Shown in pieces: positions 1 through 9,856 of a DNA stretch of 38,856 nucleotides. The notes beneath the pieces were generated by a model. That model was given only the letters and a program-made list of their open reading frames with translations. It made no database searches and was not told the DNA's origin. Positions within the stretch are counted from its first letter, which is position 1. Each line of letters begins with the position of its first letter. The stretch comes from Anaerofilum sp. An201 (lineage in GTDB: Bacteria; Bacillota; Clostridia; Oscillospirales; Ruminococcaceae): assembly GCF_002160015.1 (NCBI RefSeq), contig NZ_NFJT01000027.1, positions 1 to 38,856 of the forward strand, read 5' to 3'. The position numbers and the translations under genes are program-made.

Positions 1-28
1 ATTGGTTCGATTCCGATCGGAGGCACCA
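1..28 (+). tRNA. tRNA, 3' end only (identity not determinable)
   Basis: The window opens inside a tRNA. A T-arm with the loop sequence TTCGATT is followed by the 3' acceptor strand CGGAGGC, discriminator A and an encoded CCA ending at 28. The anticodon lies outside the window, so the amino acid cannot be named. It is the upstream member of a cluster with tRNA-Gly and tRNA-Cys. Confidence 0.85.
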
Positions 29-33
29 TTTTT

Positions 34-109
34 GCGGGTTTAGCTCATCTGGTAGAGCGCCACCTTGCCAAGGTGGAGGTAGCGAGTTCGAGCCTCGTAA
101 CCCGCTCCA
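34..109 (+). tRNA. tRNA-Gly (anticodon GCC)
   Basis: A 76-nt cloverleaf. The acceptor GCGGGTT pairs with AACCCGC, the discriminator is T, and CCA is encoded. The D-arm contains TAGCTC and GGTAGAGC. The anticodon GCC is at 67-69 in the loop CTTGCCAAG, and the T-loop is GTTCGAG. It lies 5 nt after the preceding tRNA and 3 nt before tRNA-Cys, so the three are probably cut from one transcript. Confidence 0.97.
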
Positions 110-112
110 CAT

Positions 113-187
<75 letters not shown>

Positions 188-190
188 CAA

Positions 191-223
191 ACTCCCGGCT
201 GTGAAAACAGCCGGGAGTTTTTT
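191..223 (+). terminator. Intrinsic terminator of the tRNA cluster
   Basis: A perfect 12-bp stem (191-202 with 207-218) closes a GAAA tetraloop and runs into six T's. It ends the tRNA transcript just before the convergent yunB gene. Confidence 0.95.
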
Positions 224-241
224 GCGCTGTATTGGCTGCCG

Positions 242-874
242 CTATTTCAGCGCGGCATACACCTGCGGCAGCTGTCCGATCACCAGCGTCTGCGCCACAC
301 ACACCTCGTCGGTGACCTGCTCGGTGGCGGAATAGCCCGGCAGGATGGCGCTGATCTCCACATGGAATTCGATGGTCCCCATCATCAGGGTCTGGTTGAT
401 GCCCTGACTTTCCAGCCGGGTGGAAAATTCGCTGGTGGCAAAGGCGCTGGGCACGGTTCGCATACTGAGCTCCGGCCCCCATCCCGCCAGCAGCTGCCAG
501 CCCAGCAGGGTGCCCAGCGGAATGCGCACCACCTGCTGGTCCAGCTGCTGCAGGTTTTCCAGCACTGCTGCGGTGAGATGTGCTTTTGCCTGGTTCACGG
601 CCGCGGCGTCGGTCTGGATGGAGCGGATGGTATTGTCCTCTCCGTACTGGATCTTGTACAGATTTTCATATAGATGCGGCTGGGCCGTGAGCTCCTCCTG
701 CACGGCGCTGTTGATCGCCATCGCGGCTGCCGCTCTGCACTGGTCGGCGGCCATCGAGGCGATCACCGGCCGCAGCTGATGCTCCAGGACCAGCAGGCAT
801 GCCACCGCCGCCAGTGCAGCGCATATCACTTTCCGGCGCATCCGGTGTACAGGTTTTCGTTTTGCACGGCGCAT
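242..874 (-). CDS. yunB: Sporulation protein YunB
   Basis: A 210-residue membrane-anchored protein of the YunB family, which in Bacillus is made in the mother cell under sigma-E; its biochemical role is not known. A basic N-terminus is followed by one hydrophobic segment (about residues 14-32) and then RPVIASMAADQ, typical of the family start. Other family landmarks are the IPLGTLLGWQLLAGWGPE stretch and the late GINQT motif. The ATG has a good ribosome-binding site (AGGGAGG, about 9 nt away). The gene is convergent with the tRNA cluster and divergent from ligA, so it is a single-gene unit. The family call comes from motif recognition; no function beyond sporulation is inferred. Confidence 0.85.
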   Translation of the reverse strand: MRRAKRKPVHRMRRKVICAALAAVACLLVLEHQLRPVIASMAADQCRAAAAMAINSAVQEELTAQPHLYENLYKIQYGEDNTIRSIQTDAAAVNQAKAHLTAAVLENLQQLDQQVVRIPLGTLLGWQLLAGWGPELSMRTVPSAFATSEFSTRLESQGINQTLMMGTIEFHVEISAILPGYSATEQVTDEVCVAQTLVIGQLPQVYAALK

Positions 875-956
875 ACCGTCAGCCTCCCTTCCGACCGCCG
901 GGCAGCGGCTCTGTTTACAGCTATATTCAAAATCCGCACAGAATGTGCGCTTTTCT

Positions 957-986
957 TTGCTGTGCAGTCCAAAAATGTGGTATACT
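957..986 (+). promoter_or_regulatory. Sigma-A-type promoter of ligA
   Basis: The -35 element TTGCTG (957-962) and -10 element TATACT (981-986) are 18 nt apart, about 30 nt upstream of the ligA start codon. Confidence 0.7.
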
Positions 987-1012
987 GGTTACAATACGAA
1001 AAAGCGAGGTAA

Positions 1013-3028
<2,016 letters not shown>

Positions 3029-3048
3029 AACAGAATACCCTTTCATGC

Positions 3049-3086
3049 AAAGGCTGTGGTTTCCTTCGGGAGATCACGGCCTTTTT
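3049..3086 (+). terminator. Intrinsic terminator after ligA, UUCG-capped
   Basis: A continuous 16-bp stem (3049-3064 with 3069-3084, a few G-U pairs) is capped by a TTCG tetraloop and ends in five T's. It isolates ligA from the spoIIIA operon. Confidence 0.95.
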
Positions 3087-3150
3087 GTTCTATCCGGGGA
3101 CAGGCCGCGCATATCCTGAAACAAATCCCACGAAACGGAAGTGAAGCAGC

Positions 3151-4005
3151 ATGCAGGCATATCGAAATGCGGTTTCCCAGATCCCCGATGCGCTCGGCGC
3201 CGCTTTGCGCGCCCTGCCCGACCACCAGGCCGCGCAGGTCACCGAGATACGGCTGCGGGCCGGGCGCCTGCCGGTGCTCAGCCGGGCGGCCGGCCCGCTG
3301 GTGCTGGAAGGGTGCAGCCCCCCCACCGAAGCGCAGCTGCATCGGGTGCTGGAAGCGCTGTGCGGCTATTCGATCTATCGCTATCACCAGAAAATCGCAC
3401 AGGGATACATCACGCTGGCAGGGGGGCACCGCCTGGGTCTTGCCGGCAGGCTGGTGGAGGGAGCGGACGGCCGCACCCTGGACCCCGTCACCGGTATGAA
3501 CCTGCGGGTGGCGCGCCAGATACACACACCGCTCTGCCCGCAGCTGCGGCAGCTGCTGGCGGACAGCGGCGGCATCCTGCTGGCCGGGCCTCCGGGATGC
3601 GGAAAAACCACGGTCCTGCGTCAGATGCTGGCGGAGCTTTCGGCAAGGGGGCTGCGCGTCTGTGCCGTGGACGAGCGGGACGAGCTGGCCGGCGGAACAC
3701 TCCCGCTGCACTGCGACATCCTGCAGGGGTGCGGCAAAGCGGAAGGCCTTCTGTGGGCGGTGCGGAGCCTGTCGCCGCAGGTGCTGGTCTGCGACGAGGT
3801 GGGCGGAACACAGGACGCCGCCGCCATCTGCAGTGCCGCCAATGCGGGCGTGCGGCTGATCGTCACGATGCACGCCGCCGACGCACAGACCCTGATACGG
3901 AGGCCGCAGTGCCGTCAGATCTTGCAGACGGGTGCGTTTTCCACTCTGGTCCTTCTGGAGGGGGAGCAGCATCCGGGACAGGTGAAGGAGGTGCGTGTGC
4001 TGTGA
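3151..4005 (+). CDS. spoIIIAA: Stage III sporulation protein AA, cytoplasmic ATPase
   Basis: The ATPase of the SpoIIIA-SpoIIQ channel that links mother cell and forespore after engulfment; it resembles type II/IV secretion motors. The 284-residue protein has a Walker A motif GPPGCGKTT (Gly146, Lys152) and a Walker B-like VLVCDE (Asp215, Glu216). It opens an eight-gene operon in the same order as in Bacillus. The family is sigma-E controlled. A possible sigma-E -10 (CATATCCT at 3110-3117) lies upstream, but I see no convincing -35. The start ATG is weakly supported by GGAAGTGAAG about 10 nt upstream. Its end overlaps the start of spoIIIAB. Confidence 0.96.
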   Translation: MQAYRNAVSQIPDALGAALRALPDHQAAQVTEIRLRAGRLPVLSRAAGPLVLEGCSPPTEAQLHRVLEALCGYSIYRYHQKIAQGYITLAGGHRLGLAGRLVEGADGRTLDPVTGMNLRVARQIHTPLCPQLRQLLADSGGILLAGPPGCGKTTVLRQMLAELSARGLRVCAVDERDELAGGTLPLHCDILQGCGKAEGLLWAVRSLSPQVLVCDEVGGTQDAAAICSAANAGVRLIVTMHAADAQTLIRRPQCRQILQTGAFSTLVLLEGEQHPGQVKEVRVL

Positions 4006-4514
4006 GCGGATGGCTGCATATCCTCGGCACCCTATTGGTGATAGCGGCCGGAACCGCGGCCGGGATCTCCCGCGCAGGCAGACTGCGGCAGCGCCGCCAG
4101 CTTTTGCAGGATCTGCTGCAGCTGGCGGATATGGCCGGTGCTGCCATCCGCTATCGTCAGCAGCCTCTGGAAAGTCTGTGGCGGGAGCTGCACAGCCGCC
4201 AAAGCGCTTTTTTGCAGCTGCACATCCCGGACTATGTCCCCAGCGCCGACCCGCGCCGCGGATTGCAGGAGGAACTGTGGCGGCACAATCCCGGCTTTTC
4301 CCTGCTTGGCATTGCCGAGCGGCAGGCTCTGAATGAATGGCTGAGCCATCTGGGGAGCGGAGGTGCGCAGGAGGAATGCGGGCGCATCGACGCCTTTTGC
4401 CATCCGCTCAAGGCCGCCTTATCCGCCGCGCGCGAGGAAGAAAAGAGAAGCGGGCGACTGTATACCGTGATGGGCATGTGCGCCGGGCTGGCAACGGCCA
4501 TCCTGCTGGCATGA
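4002..4514 (+). CDS. spoIIIAB: Stage III sporulation protein AB
   Basis: A 170-residue membrane protein of the SpoIIIA complex, structurally related to type II secretion protein GspF. An N-terminal hydrophobic segment (about residues 3-20) and a C-terminal one (about 151-170) flank a helical soluble region containing the GRLYTVMGMCAGL end typical of the family. I chose the GTG at 4002 because it overlaps the spoIIIAA stop (GTGA), follows AGGAGG by 10 nt, and gives the expected length of about 170. It is translationally coupled to spoIIIAA. Confidence 0.93.
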   Translation: MSGWLHILGTLLVIAAGTAAGISRAGRLRQRRQLLQDLLQLADMAGAAIRYRQQPLESLWRELHSRQSAFLQLHIPDYVPSADPRRGLQEELWRHNPGFSLLGIAERQALNEWLSHLGSGGAQEECGRIDAFCHPLKAALSAAREEEKRSGRLYTVMGMCAGLATAILLA

Positions 4515-4551
4515 GCAAAAACGACGAGAAACAGGAGAGGAACTGTGATTT

Positions 4552-4746
4552 ATGGACATCGATCTGGTATTCAAAATCGCTGCCATCGGCATTATTGTGG
4601 CGGTGCTCAATCAACTTCTGATCCGTTCAGGGCGGGAGGAACAGGCTATGATGACCACATTGGCCGGCCTGATCGTTGTGCTCACGATGGTGATCGGCCA
4701 GATCAGCGAACTGTTTCAGCTCATCAAGCAGCTGTTCCAGCTGTAA
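4552..4746 (+). CDS. spoIIIAC: Stage III sporulation protein AC
   Basis: A 64-residue protein with two predicted membrane segments (about residues 5-24 and 33-52) separated by a short RSGREEQ loop, exactly the SpoIIIAC pattern. It is a small core membrane part of the mother cell-forespore channel. The ATG follows CAGGAGAGG. It lies 37 nt after spoIIIAB and 6 nt before spoIIIAD. Confidence 0.95.
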   Translation: MDIDLVFKIAAIGIIVAVLNQLLIRSGREEQAMMTTLAGLIVVLTMVIGQISELFQLIKQLFQL

Positions 4747-4752
4747 TGCTGT

Positions 4753-5133
4753 ATGAGCTGGATACAGATCGTGGGCATGGTGGTGTGCGTGGTGGTGCTG
4801 CTGGCCGTGCTGCGCCAGTACAACCCCACCTATGCGGTGGCGGCCGGGCTGGCCAGCTGCGGGATGCTGCTGGTGGTGACCCTGTTCGCCATGACGCCGC
4901 TGCTGGAATATCTGTCCCAGCTGGCGCGCATCCTGTCCGACGCACAGCTGCAGGTATTGGCAAAGGCCGCCGGCATCGCGCTGACCGCACAGCTGGCGCG
5001 GGACGTGTGCAAGGATGCAGGCCAGAGCGCGCTGGCGGGCCAGGTGGAGCTGGCGGGCCGTGTGCTGATCCTGCTGGCGGCCATGCCGCTGTTCGGGCAG
5101 CTTTTGGAATTGGTCACCGGGCTGCTGCGATGA
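4753..5133 (+). CDS. spoIIIAD: Stage III sporulation protein AD
   Basis: A 126-residue membrane protein of the SpoIIIA channel with about four hydrophobic stretches, including a first segment from IVGMVVCVVVLLAVL and a central LASCGMLLVVTLFAM. Family features visible are QYNPTYAV early and the conserved AGIALTAQLARDVCKDAG region. It starts 6 nt after spoIIIAC, and its TGA overlaps the spoIIIAE start codons. Confidence 0.95.
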   Translation: MSWIQIVGMVVCVVVLLAVLRQYNPTYAVAAGLASCGMLLVVTLFAMTPLLEYLSQLARILSDAQLQVLAKAAGIALTAQLARDVCKDAGQSALAGQVELAGRVLILLAAMPLFGQLLELVTGLLR

Positions 5134-6230
5134 TGCGTGTGCTCGCGGCGGTCTTTCTGCTTGTGGCTGTCCTGTGGGGCGCAGGAGCGCCCGCGTTCGC
5201 GGCGGAAGGAACAGACGATGCATCCGCACAGGAGCTGACGGGCGAACTGCTGGAGGAACCCCTGCAGGAGCTGACCGAACAGGCCCCGGTCTCCCCGGAT
5301 GAAATGCTGGACATGCAGCCGGCCGACTGGCTCCGGAAGCTGTGGGACAGCTTTTCGCAGCAGGTCACCGCACCGCTGCGGGTGTTTGTGCGGCTGGCGC
5401 TGGTGCTGGTGCTGGGCTCGGTGGCGATGGCTCCGGCCGGTACCGGCGACCGTGCCCTGATCCCGGTGCTGGAGCTGGTATGTCTGCTGGTCTGCGCGGC
5501 GGCCTGCGTGCAGCCGATGCAGCAGCTGATGGAACAGGCGCAGCAGCAGCTGTTCTACTGCCGCACCAGCCTGGTCACTGCGGTGCCCTGGATGGCTTCG
5601 CTGATGGCGGGCGGCGGGAGGGTGGCTTCGTCGGCGGTGTTCAGCGGATTTTTCCTCTCTATCGTGCTGCTGCTGTCGGAGCTTGCAGCCGGCGTGGTCT
5701 TTCCGCTGATGCAGATCCTGCTTGCCCTCTTTACAGCGGCAGGTGTGTGCCGGTTCCCGGCCATGGACGCCGCGGCCAGCTTCTGCCAGCGCAGCATCAA
5801 GTGGATGCTGGGGCTGGGATGCACCCTTTTCGTCACACTGCTGGGGGTGCAGAATCTGATGGCCTCGGCGAGCGACTCGCTGGCGATGAAAACCGGCAAA
5901 TTCCTCATCACCAGCAGCGTTCCCATTGTGGGGCAGGCGGTGTCCGGCGCCATCAGCGCGCTGGCGGCCGGAACGCAGCTGGCACGGGGAACGGCCGGCC
6001 TGGCGCTGATCGCCATCATCGGCGCATCGTTTATCCCGGTGCTGCTCAGCTGCCTTGCCTTTTGGGCCGCCTTTTCCGCCGCCGGTGTCATAGCGCGCAC
6101 GGTGGAATGCGGCCGGTGCGCGCAGCTGCTGCGCGGCGCGGCGTCCTGCGCCAGCCTGTGCGGCCTGACGCTGTTGTTTTACGGATTGCTGGTACTGCTG
6201 GCCATTCTGATGATGATGCTGGGGGGATGA
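5130..6230 (+). CDS. spoIIIAE: Stage III sporulation protein AE
   Basis: The large polytopic membrane component of the SpoIIIA channel, 366 residues. It begins with a signal-peptide-like segment (hydrophobic through residue 20, then APAFAAEG). An acidic extracytoplasmic region follows, then from about residue 85 a run of roughly eight hydrophobic segments, with the conserved KTGKFLITSSVPIVGQAVSG in the second half. Two adjacent ATGs (5130 and 5133) overlap the spoIIIAD stop; either could start the protein. No strong ribosome-binding site is present, which suggests translational coupling. Confidence 0.94.
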   Translation: MMRVLAAVFLLVAVLWGAGAPAFAAEGTDDASAQELTGELLEEPLQELTEQAPVSPDEMLDMQPADWLRKLWDSFSQQVTAPLRVFVRLALVLVLGSVAMAPAGTGDRALIPVLELVCLLVCAAACVQPMQQLMEQAQQQLFYCRTSLVTAVPWMASLMAGGGRVASSAVFSGFFLSIVLLLSELAAGVVFPLMQILLALFTAAGVCRFPAMDAAASFCQRSIKWMLGLGCTLFVTLLGVQNLMASASDSLAMKTGKFLITSSVPIVGQAVSGAISALAAGTQLARGTAGLALIAIIGASFIPVLLSCLAFWAAFSAAGVIARTVECGRCAQLLRGAASCASLCGLTLLFYGLLVLLAILMMMLGG

Positions 6231-6236
6231 TCCAAG

Positions 6237-6728
6237 ATGGAAGGGCTGCGCCACTGGGCGCTGCTGCTGTGTGTGGCGGCGGTGCTGGGCGGGATCGTTC
6301 AGATGCTCTTGCCGGAAAAAGAGCAGTCCACCGGAATAAAGCTGATACTGGGGCTGTATATTGTAGTGACGGCGCTGACACCCGCGGCGGATATCGACTG
6401 GGACCTGCTCACGGCACAGTCCTGGCAGACGTTGGAAACAACAAGCGCCTCGTCGGATTACTCCGGGTGGGTCGTGCAGTACAGCCAGGACGCTTTGCAG
6501 CGTCAGCTGCAGGCGCAATTGGATCAGCAGGCGCCGGGCTCTGTGGTGCAGCAGGTCTCTCTGGACTACGACGCGCAGAGCGGCCGGTGTGAAGTGCGGC
6601 AGGTGGTGCTGGACGCGCAGGGGCAGGAGGACGCCGCCCGGCAGGCAGCGAGGGAGCTGCTGGGCGAACAGATCGAAGTGAAATTTGCACAGGGAGGGGA
6701 AGAGGATGCCACTGTCCAAATGGAGTGA
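6237..6728 (+). CDS. spoIIIAF: Stage III sporulation protein AF
   Basis: A 163-residue protein with two N-terminal membrane segments (about residues 5-22 and 32-50) and a soluble C-terminal domain. The family signature is visible as QMLLPEKE between the membrane helices, followed by LILGLYIVVTAL. The soluble part, with VVQQVSLDYDAQ, matches the ring-forming type described for SpoIIIAF. The last 23 nt overlap spoIIIAG. Confidence 0.93.
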   Translation: MEGLRHWALLLCVAAVLGGIVQMLLPEKEQSTGIKLILGLYIVVTALTPAADIDWDLLTAQSWQTLETTSASSDYSGWVVQYSQDALQRQLQAQLDQQAPGSVVQQVSLDYDAQSGRCEVRQVVLDAQGQEDAARQAARELLGEQIEVKFAQGGEEDATVQME

Positions 6729-7230
6729 GAAACTTCCGCAGCCGCTGCGGAAGAACGGGCTGATGCTGCTGGGGATCGCAGGGATCCTGCTGATCTGTTT
6801 TTCGGATCTGCTGTTTCCCTCCTCGGAAAAGACGGAGGCCGCGCCCACGACCTCCCAGCAGCAGGTGCTCCAATTGCAGACCCAGCTGGAAGAACTGCTG
6901 GCACAGATCGAGGGGACCGGAGAAGTGTCGGTGATGCTGACGCTGGAAAGCGAGAGCGAGCAGGTATACGCCCAGGATGAGCGCACACAGTCCCAAAGCG
7001 GGCAGAGCGGCGGCGCTGCGACGAATACATTTGAAACAAGCCATGTGATCTTAAACACCCACGACGGCGATGCCCCGCTGGTGGAAACCACCTATCTGCC
7101 CCAGGTGCGGGGCGTTGCAGTGGTGTGTCAGGGGGCAGATGACATCTCGGTAGTCACCCGCATAACGGAGGCGGTATCGGTGGTCCTGGATCTTCCCGCC
7201 AGCCGGATCTGCGTGACAAAAATGAATTGA
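6706..7230 (+). CDS. spoIIIAG: Stage III sporulation protein AG
   Basis: A 174-residue bitopic protein. A membrane segment (about residues 18-35) is followed by a linker and a soluble domain that in Bacillus forms a 30-subunit ring in the intermembrane space. Visible family features are the LLAQIEGTGEVSVMLTLES block and VRGVAVVCQGADD near the C-terminus. The in-frame upstream ATG at 6685 is rejected because the purine-rich AGGGAGGGGAAGAGG directly precedes the ATG at 6706. The gene overlaps spoIIIAF and ends 14 nt before spoIIIAH. Confidence 0.94.
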   Translation: MPLSKWSEKLPQPLRKNGLMLLGIAGILLICFSDLLFPSSEKTEAAPTTSQQQVLQLQTQLEELLAQIEGTGEVSVMLTLESESEQVYAQDERTQSQSGQSGGAATNTFETSHVILNTHDGDAPLVETTYLPQVRGVAVVCQGADDISVVTRITEAVSVVLDLPASRICVTKMN

Positions 7231-7244
7231 CGGAGGAATGGATC

Positions 7245-7892
7245 ATGAGAAGCATTGCAAAGAGCAAACGGCAGTTCACCCTGCTCACCCTCGTGGCGGC
7301 GCTGGGTGTGGCGGTGTATCTGAACTGGGAATACGCACGGGGCGGCGCAGACGGCCTGCTGAGCGAGGTGCCTTCGCCCGACACCGACGCCGCTGTTTCC
7401 GCCAACGCCGGGGCCGGCGAACAGGATCTGCTGGAAACGGCGGCCTCCTCGTCCGGGGCGCAGTCGGAACAGAGCGCCGAAACGCCCAACAAAAACTACG
7501 GCGACGCACAGCTGGTGAGTGTGGGCACCGAAGGCGGAAGCGAATATTTTGAACAGGCGCGCCTGTCCCGCCAGAAAAGCCGCGACGATGCGCTGGACAC
7601 CCTGCAGAAAAGCCTGAAGAAAGCCAACCTCAGCGAGGAGGAAAAAGCCGAGCTGACCGCGCGCCTATCGATGACGGTGGAAAATATCACCGCGGAAAGC
7701 GACATCGAGAACCTGGTGAAGGCAAAGGGCTTTGTGGACTGCGTGGCTTTCCTGGACGACGGCAAGGCCAACATCACCGTGCAGACCGGCGCCGAGGGCC
7801 TGCAAAAAGAACAGGTGGCGCAGATCCGCGATATCGTCACCTCCAAATCCAGCGTGGCAGCGCAGGATATCACCGTGGTGGAGGTGAAATGA
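7245..7892 (+). CDS. spoIIIAH: Stage III sporulation protein AH
   Basis: A 215-residue bitopic protein whose soluble domain pairs with forespore SpoIIQ across the intermembrane space. The membrane segment is at about residues 11-27, followed by the conserved YLNWEYA. A Ser/Ala-rich linker (about 40-85) leads to the helical ring domain with the AFLDDGKANITV core and VEVK end. I start at ATG 7245, 8 nt after GGAGG; an in-frame TTG at 7227 that overlaps the spoIIIAG stop is less likely. This is the last gene of the operon; no clear terminator with a T-run follows. Confidence 0.94.
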   Translation: MRSIAKSKRQFTLLTLVAALGVAVYLNWEYARGGADGLLSEVPSPDTDAAVSANAGAGEQDLLETAASSSGAQSEQSAETPNKNYGDAQLVSVGTEGGSEYFEQARLSRQKSRDDALDTLQKSLKKANLSEEEKAELTARLSMTVENITAESDIENLVKAKGFVDCVAFLDDGKANITVQTGAEGLQKEQVAQIRDIVTSKSSVAAQDITVVEVK

Positions 7893-7956
7893 TCCTGCCG
7901 GGCAGGCCTGCGGCATACAGAAAAAGAAAATTTCCATTTATGCCCTTCAAAAACAG

Positions 7957-7985
7957 TTGTGAAAGCAGTGCAAAAATGGTATAAT
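7957..7985 (+). promoter_or_regulatory. Consensus sigma-A promoter of the yqhY-nusB run
   Basis: The -35 element TTGTGA (7957-7962) and a perfect -10 TATAAT (7980-7985) are 17 nt apart, 49 nt upstream of the next start codon. Confidence 0.88.
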
Positions 7986-8034
7986 ATCACTATCTTCACA
8001 TTCTGTGGAATTTTCAGGAGATGGAGGAACAGCA

Positions 8035-8409
8035 ATGGATGTTTTGAATTCTGATGTTGTGGGCGGCAGCCTGCAGATCTCTACCGATGTCATCGCCAAG
8101 ATCGCCCGCCAGGCCTGCCTGGAAGTGGAAGGTGTCCACGAGGTGGCGGCCGGCAGCGCGGGAGTGAAAAACCTGTGGGGCAAAGCGGGCCAGCAGCACG
8201 CTGTGACAGTGGAGCTGACCGACGATGTGGCCGAAATCACAGTGTGCATCGTGGTGGCCTATGGCTGCAAGATCCCCTCTCTGTGCGAAAAAGTGCAGAA
8301 GAACGTGAAAAGTTCGGTGCAGAATATGACGAACATCACCGTTTCCCGCGTGAATGTGACCGTGGTGGGGATCTGCCAGGATCTCACCGAAGCGCCCGGC
8401 GAGGAATAA
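8035..8409 (+). CDS. Asp23/Gls24 family protein (YqhY-like)
   Basis: A 124-residue envelope stress response protein of the Asp23/Gls24 (DUF322) family. It contains ISTDVIAKIARQACLEVEGV near the N-terminus and the closing VNVTVVGI strand typical of the family. In Bacillus and related genera the homologue YqhY also sits just before nusB and has been linked to fatty-acid/lipid homeostasis; that role is only inferred here. I chose ATG 8035, 7 nt after GGAGG. It heads the long nusB-recN run behind a consensus promoter. Confidence 0.9.
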   Translation: MDVLNSDVVGGSLQISTDVIAKIARQACLEVEGVHEVAAGSAGVKNLWGKAGQQHAVTVELTDDVAEITVCIVVAYGCKIPSLCEKVQKNVKSSVQNMTNITVSRVNVTVVGICQDLTEAPGEE

Positions 8410-8448
8410 GGACATCGTTTTGGTCTGCCCGGCCAATCAAGATTCGGC

Positions 8449-8477
8449 GACCCTCCTGCCGACAGGGCGGGAGGGTC
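8449..8477 (+). other. Hairpin between the Asp23 gene and nusB
   Basis: A 12-bp GC-rich stem (8449-8460 with 8466-8477, one G-U pair) with a 5-nt loop. No T-run follows, so it is not a standard intrinsic terminator. It could be an mRNA stabiliser, processing site or partial attenuator ahead of nusB. Confidence 0.6.
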
Positions 8478-8498
8478 TGCTTGCGTGAAAGGAATTGT

Positions 8499-8924
8499 AT
8501 GAACAGAAGAACTGCAAGAGAAAACGCTTTTTATGCTGCTTTTTCCGCTTCTTTTTCCGGCGGGGACATTGCGCAGATCATCGCGCAGAGCCGTGAGACC
8601 GGCGATCATGAGGTGGATGCGTTCGGGGAAAAGATGGTGTGCGCCTACTTCGACCACGCGGCGCAGATCGACGGCGAGATCCGCGCCCATCTGCGCAACT
8701 GGACGATGGAGCGCCTGCCCCGTGTTTCGCTCACGGCCATGCGTCTTGCGGTGAGCGAGATGCTGTATATGCCCGAAAGCCCGGCCAGCGTTGTGATCAA
8801 CGAGGCAGTGGAACTGGTGAAGCGCTTTGGCGGCGAGGAAGACTATCAATTCGTCAACGGCGTGCTGGGAGCCATTGCCCGGGAAAAGAAGCTGGACACC
8901 CAGCCCCAGCAGGAAACAGTATGA
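8499..8924 (+). CDS. nusB: Transcription antitermination factor NusB
   Basis: An all-helical, 141-residue RNA-binding protein that, with NusE (S10), binds boxA and supports rRNA antitermination. It has the arginine-rich start RRTARENAFYA and the conserved end segment VVINEAVELVKRFGGEEDYQFVNGVL (split here only for description: INEAVELVKRFG then FVNGVLGAI). The ATG lies a few nt after AAAGGAA. Its TGA overlaps the ATG of the TsaD-like gene (ATGA), so the two are coupled. Confidence 0.96.
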   Translation: MNRRTARENAFYAAFSASFSGGDIAQIIAQSRETGDHEVDAFGEKMVCAYFDHAAQIDGEIRAHLRNWTMERLPRVSLTAMRLAVSEMLYMPESPASVVINEAVELVKRFGGEEDYQFVNGVLGAIAREKKLDTQPQQETV

Positions 8925-9856
8925 TTACACTCGGCATCGATACAAGCAACTATGCAACCTCTTTGGCGGTGTTTGACACCGATGCTGAAGAGGTTGTTTG
9001 CGATACAAAAGTGTTTTTGCCGGTGCGTCCCGGCCAGCTGGGGCTGCGCCAGAGCGACGCGCTGTTTCACCACACGGCCGCTCTGCCCGGTTTGCTGGAA
9101 GACCTGGCGCAGAAGGCCGACCTGACAGGTGTACAGGCGGTGGGTGTTTCCGCAAAACCGCGTCCGGCGGAGGGCTCGTATATGCCCTGCTTTCTGGCGG
9201 GGCTGTCGGCCGCCAAGGCGTTCGCGCTCTCCCGCGGACTGCCCGTGATCGAGACCACCCACCAGCAGGGGCACATCGCCGCCGCCCTGTATGCGACCGG
9301 CCGGCCGGAGCTGTTCCGTCAGCCGGTGCTCGTCTTTCACATTTCAGGCGGCACCACCGACCTGCTGCTGTGCGACCATATGCAGGTTCTTGCCACGGTG
9401 GGCACCAGCACCGACCTGTATGCCGGACAGGCTGTGGACCGGGTGGGTGTGAAGCTGGGGTTTGCGTTCCCGGCGGGCGCCGAGGTCTCCCGCATGGCCG
9501 CACAGTGCACCGAGAAGGTGCCCGCCGCCAAGATCAGTGTGCGGGGCGCCGACTGCAGCCTTTCGGGGCTGGAGAACCAGTGCGACCGTCTGGTGAAAGA
9601 GGGATATTCCGCCGCCTATGTGTGCAAGTTCTGCCTGCTGGCCATCGCGCGCACGGTGGTGAAAATGATCCAGGCAGCGCACCGGCAATACCCGGGCCTG
9701 CCGGTGGTGTGCGCCGGCGGCGTGATGAGCAGCGATATCATCCGGGGATATGTGCAGAAGCAAATGCCCGGCACCTGGTTTGTGGATGGGCGATTTGCGT
9801 CCGACAACGCCATCGGCGTTGCGGTGATCGCCGGAATGGAGGCCGCGCATGGCTGA
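8921..9856 (+). CDS. TsaD/Kae1-like (peptidase M22 family) ASKHA protein
   Basis: A 311-residue member of the Kae1/TsaD/YgjD superfamily, shorter than true TsaD (about 340). The metal-binding residues of the family are present: His114 and His118 in HQQGH, and Asp295 in FASDNAIG. The nucleotide-binding motif SGGTTDL and the GIDTSNY start are also kept. TsaD makes the t6A modification of tRNA together with TsaB, TsaC and TsaE; none of those is nearby. Clostridial genomes often carry this gene between nusB and xseA in addition to the canonical TsaD, so I treat it as a paralogue of unknown substrate. It overlaps both neighbours (4 nt with nusB, 8 nt with xseA), implying coupled translation. Confidence 0.85.
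   Translation: MITLGIDTSNYATSLAVFDTDAEEVVCDTKVFLPVRPGQLGLRQSDALFHHTAALPGLLEDLAQKADLTGVQAVGVSAKPRPAEGSYMPCFLAGLSAAKAFALSRGLPVIETTHQQGHIAAALYATGRPELFRQPVLVFHISGGTTDLLLCDHMQVLATVGTSTDLYAGQAVDRVGVKLGFAFPAGAEVSRMAAQCTEKVPAAKISVRGADCSLSGLENQCDRLVKEGYSAAYVCKFCLLAIARTVVKMIQAAHRQYPGLPVVCAGGVMSSDIIRGYVQKQMPGTWFVDGRFASDNAIGVAVIAGMEAAHG

Noticed and set aside
3088-3117. Possible sigma-E promoter before spoIIIAA (CATATCCT)
   Set aside because: The -10-like octamer is plausible, but no matching -35 is present at the right distance; mentioned under spoIIIAA only.
4830-7091. 753-codon open frame on the minus strand across spoIIIAD-AG
   Set aside because: Antisense to well-recognised sporulation genes; low-complexity composition, no family features and no ribosome-binding site.
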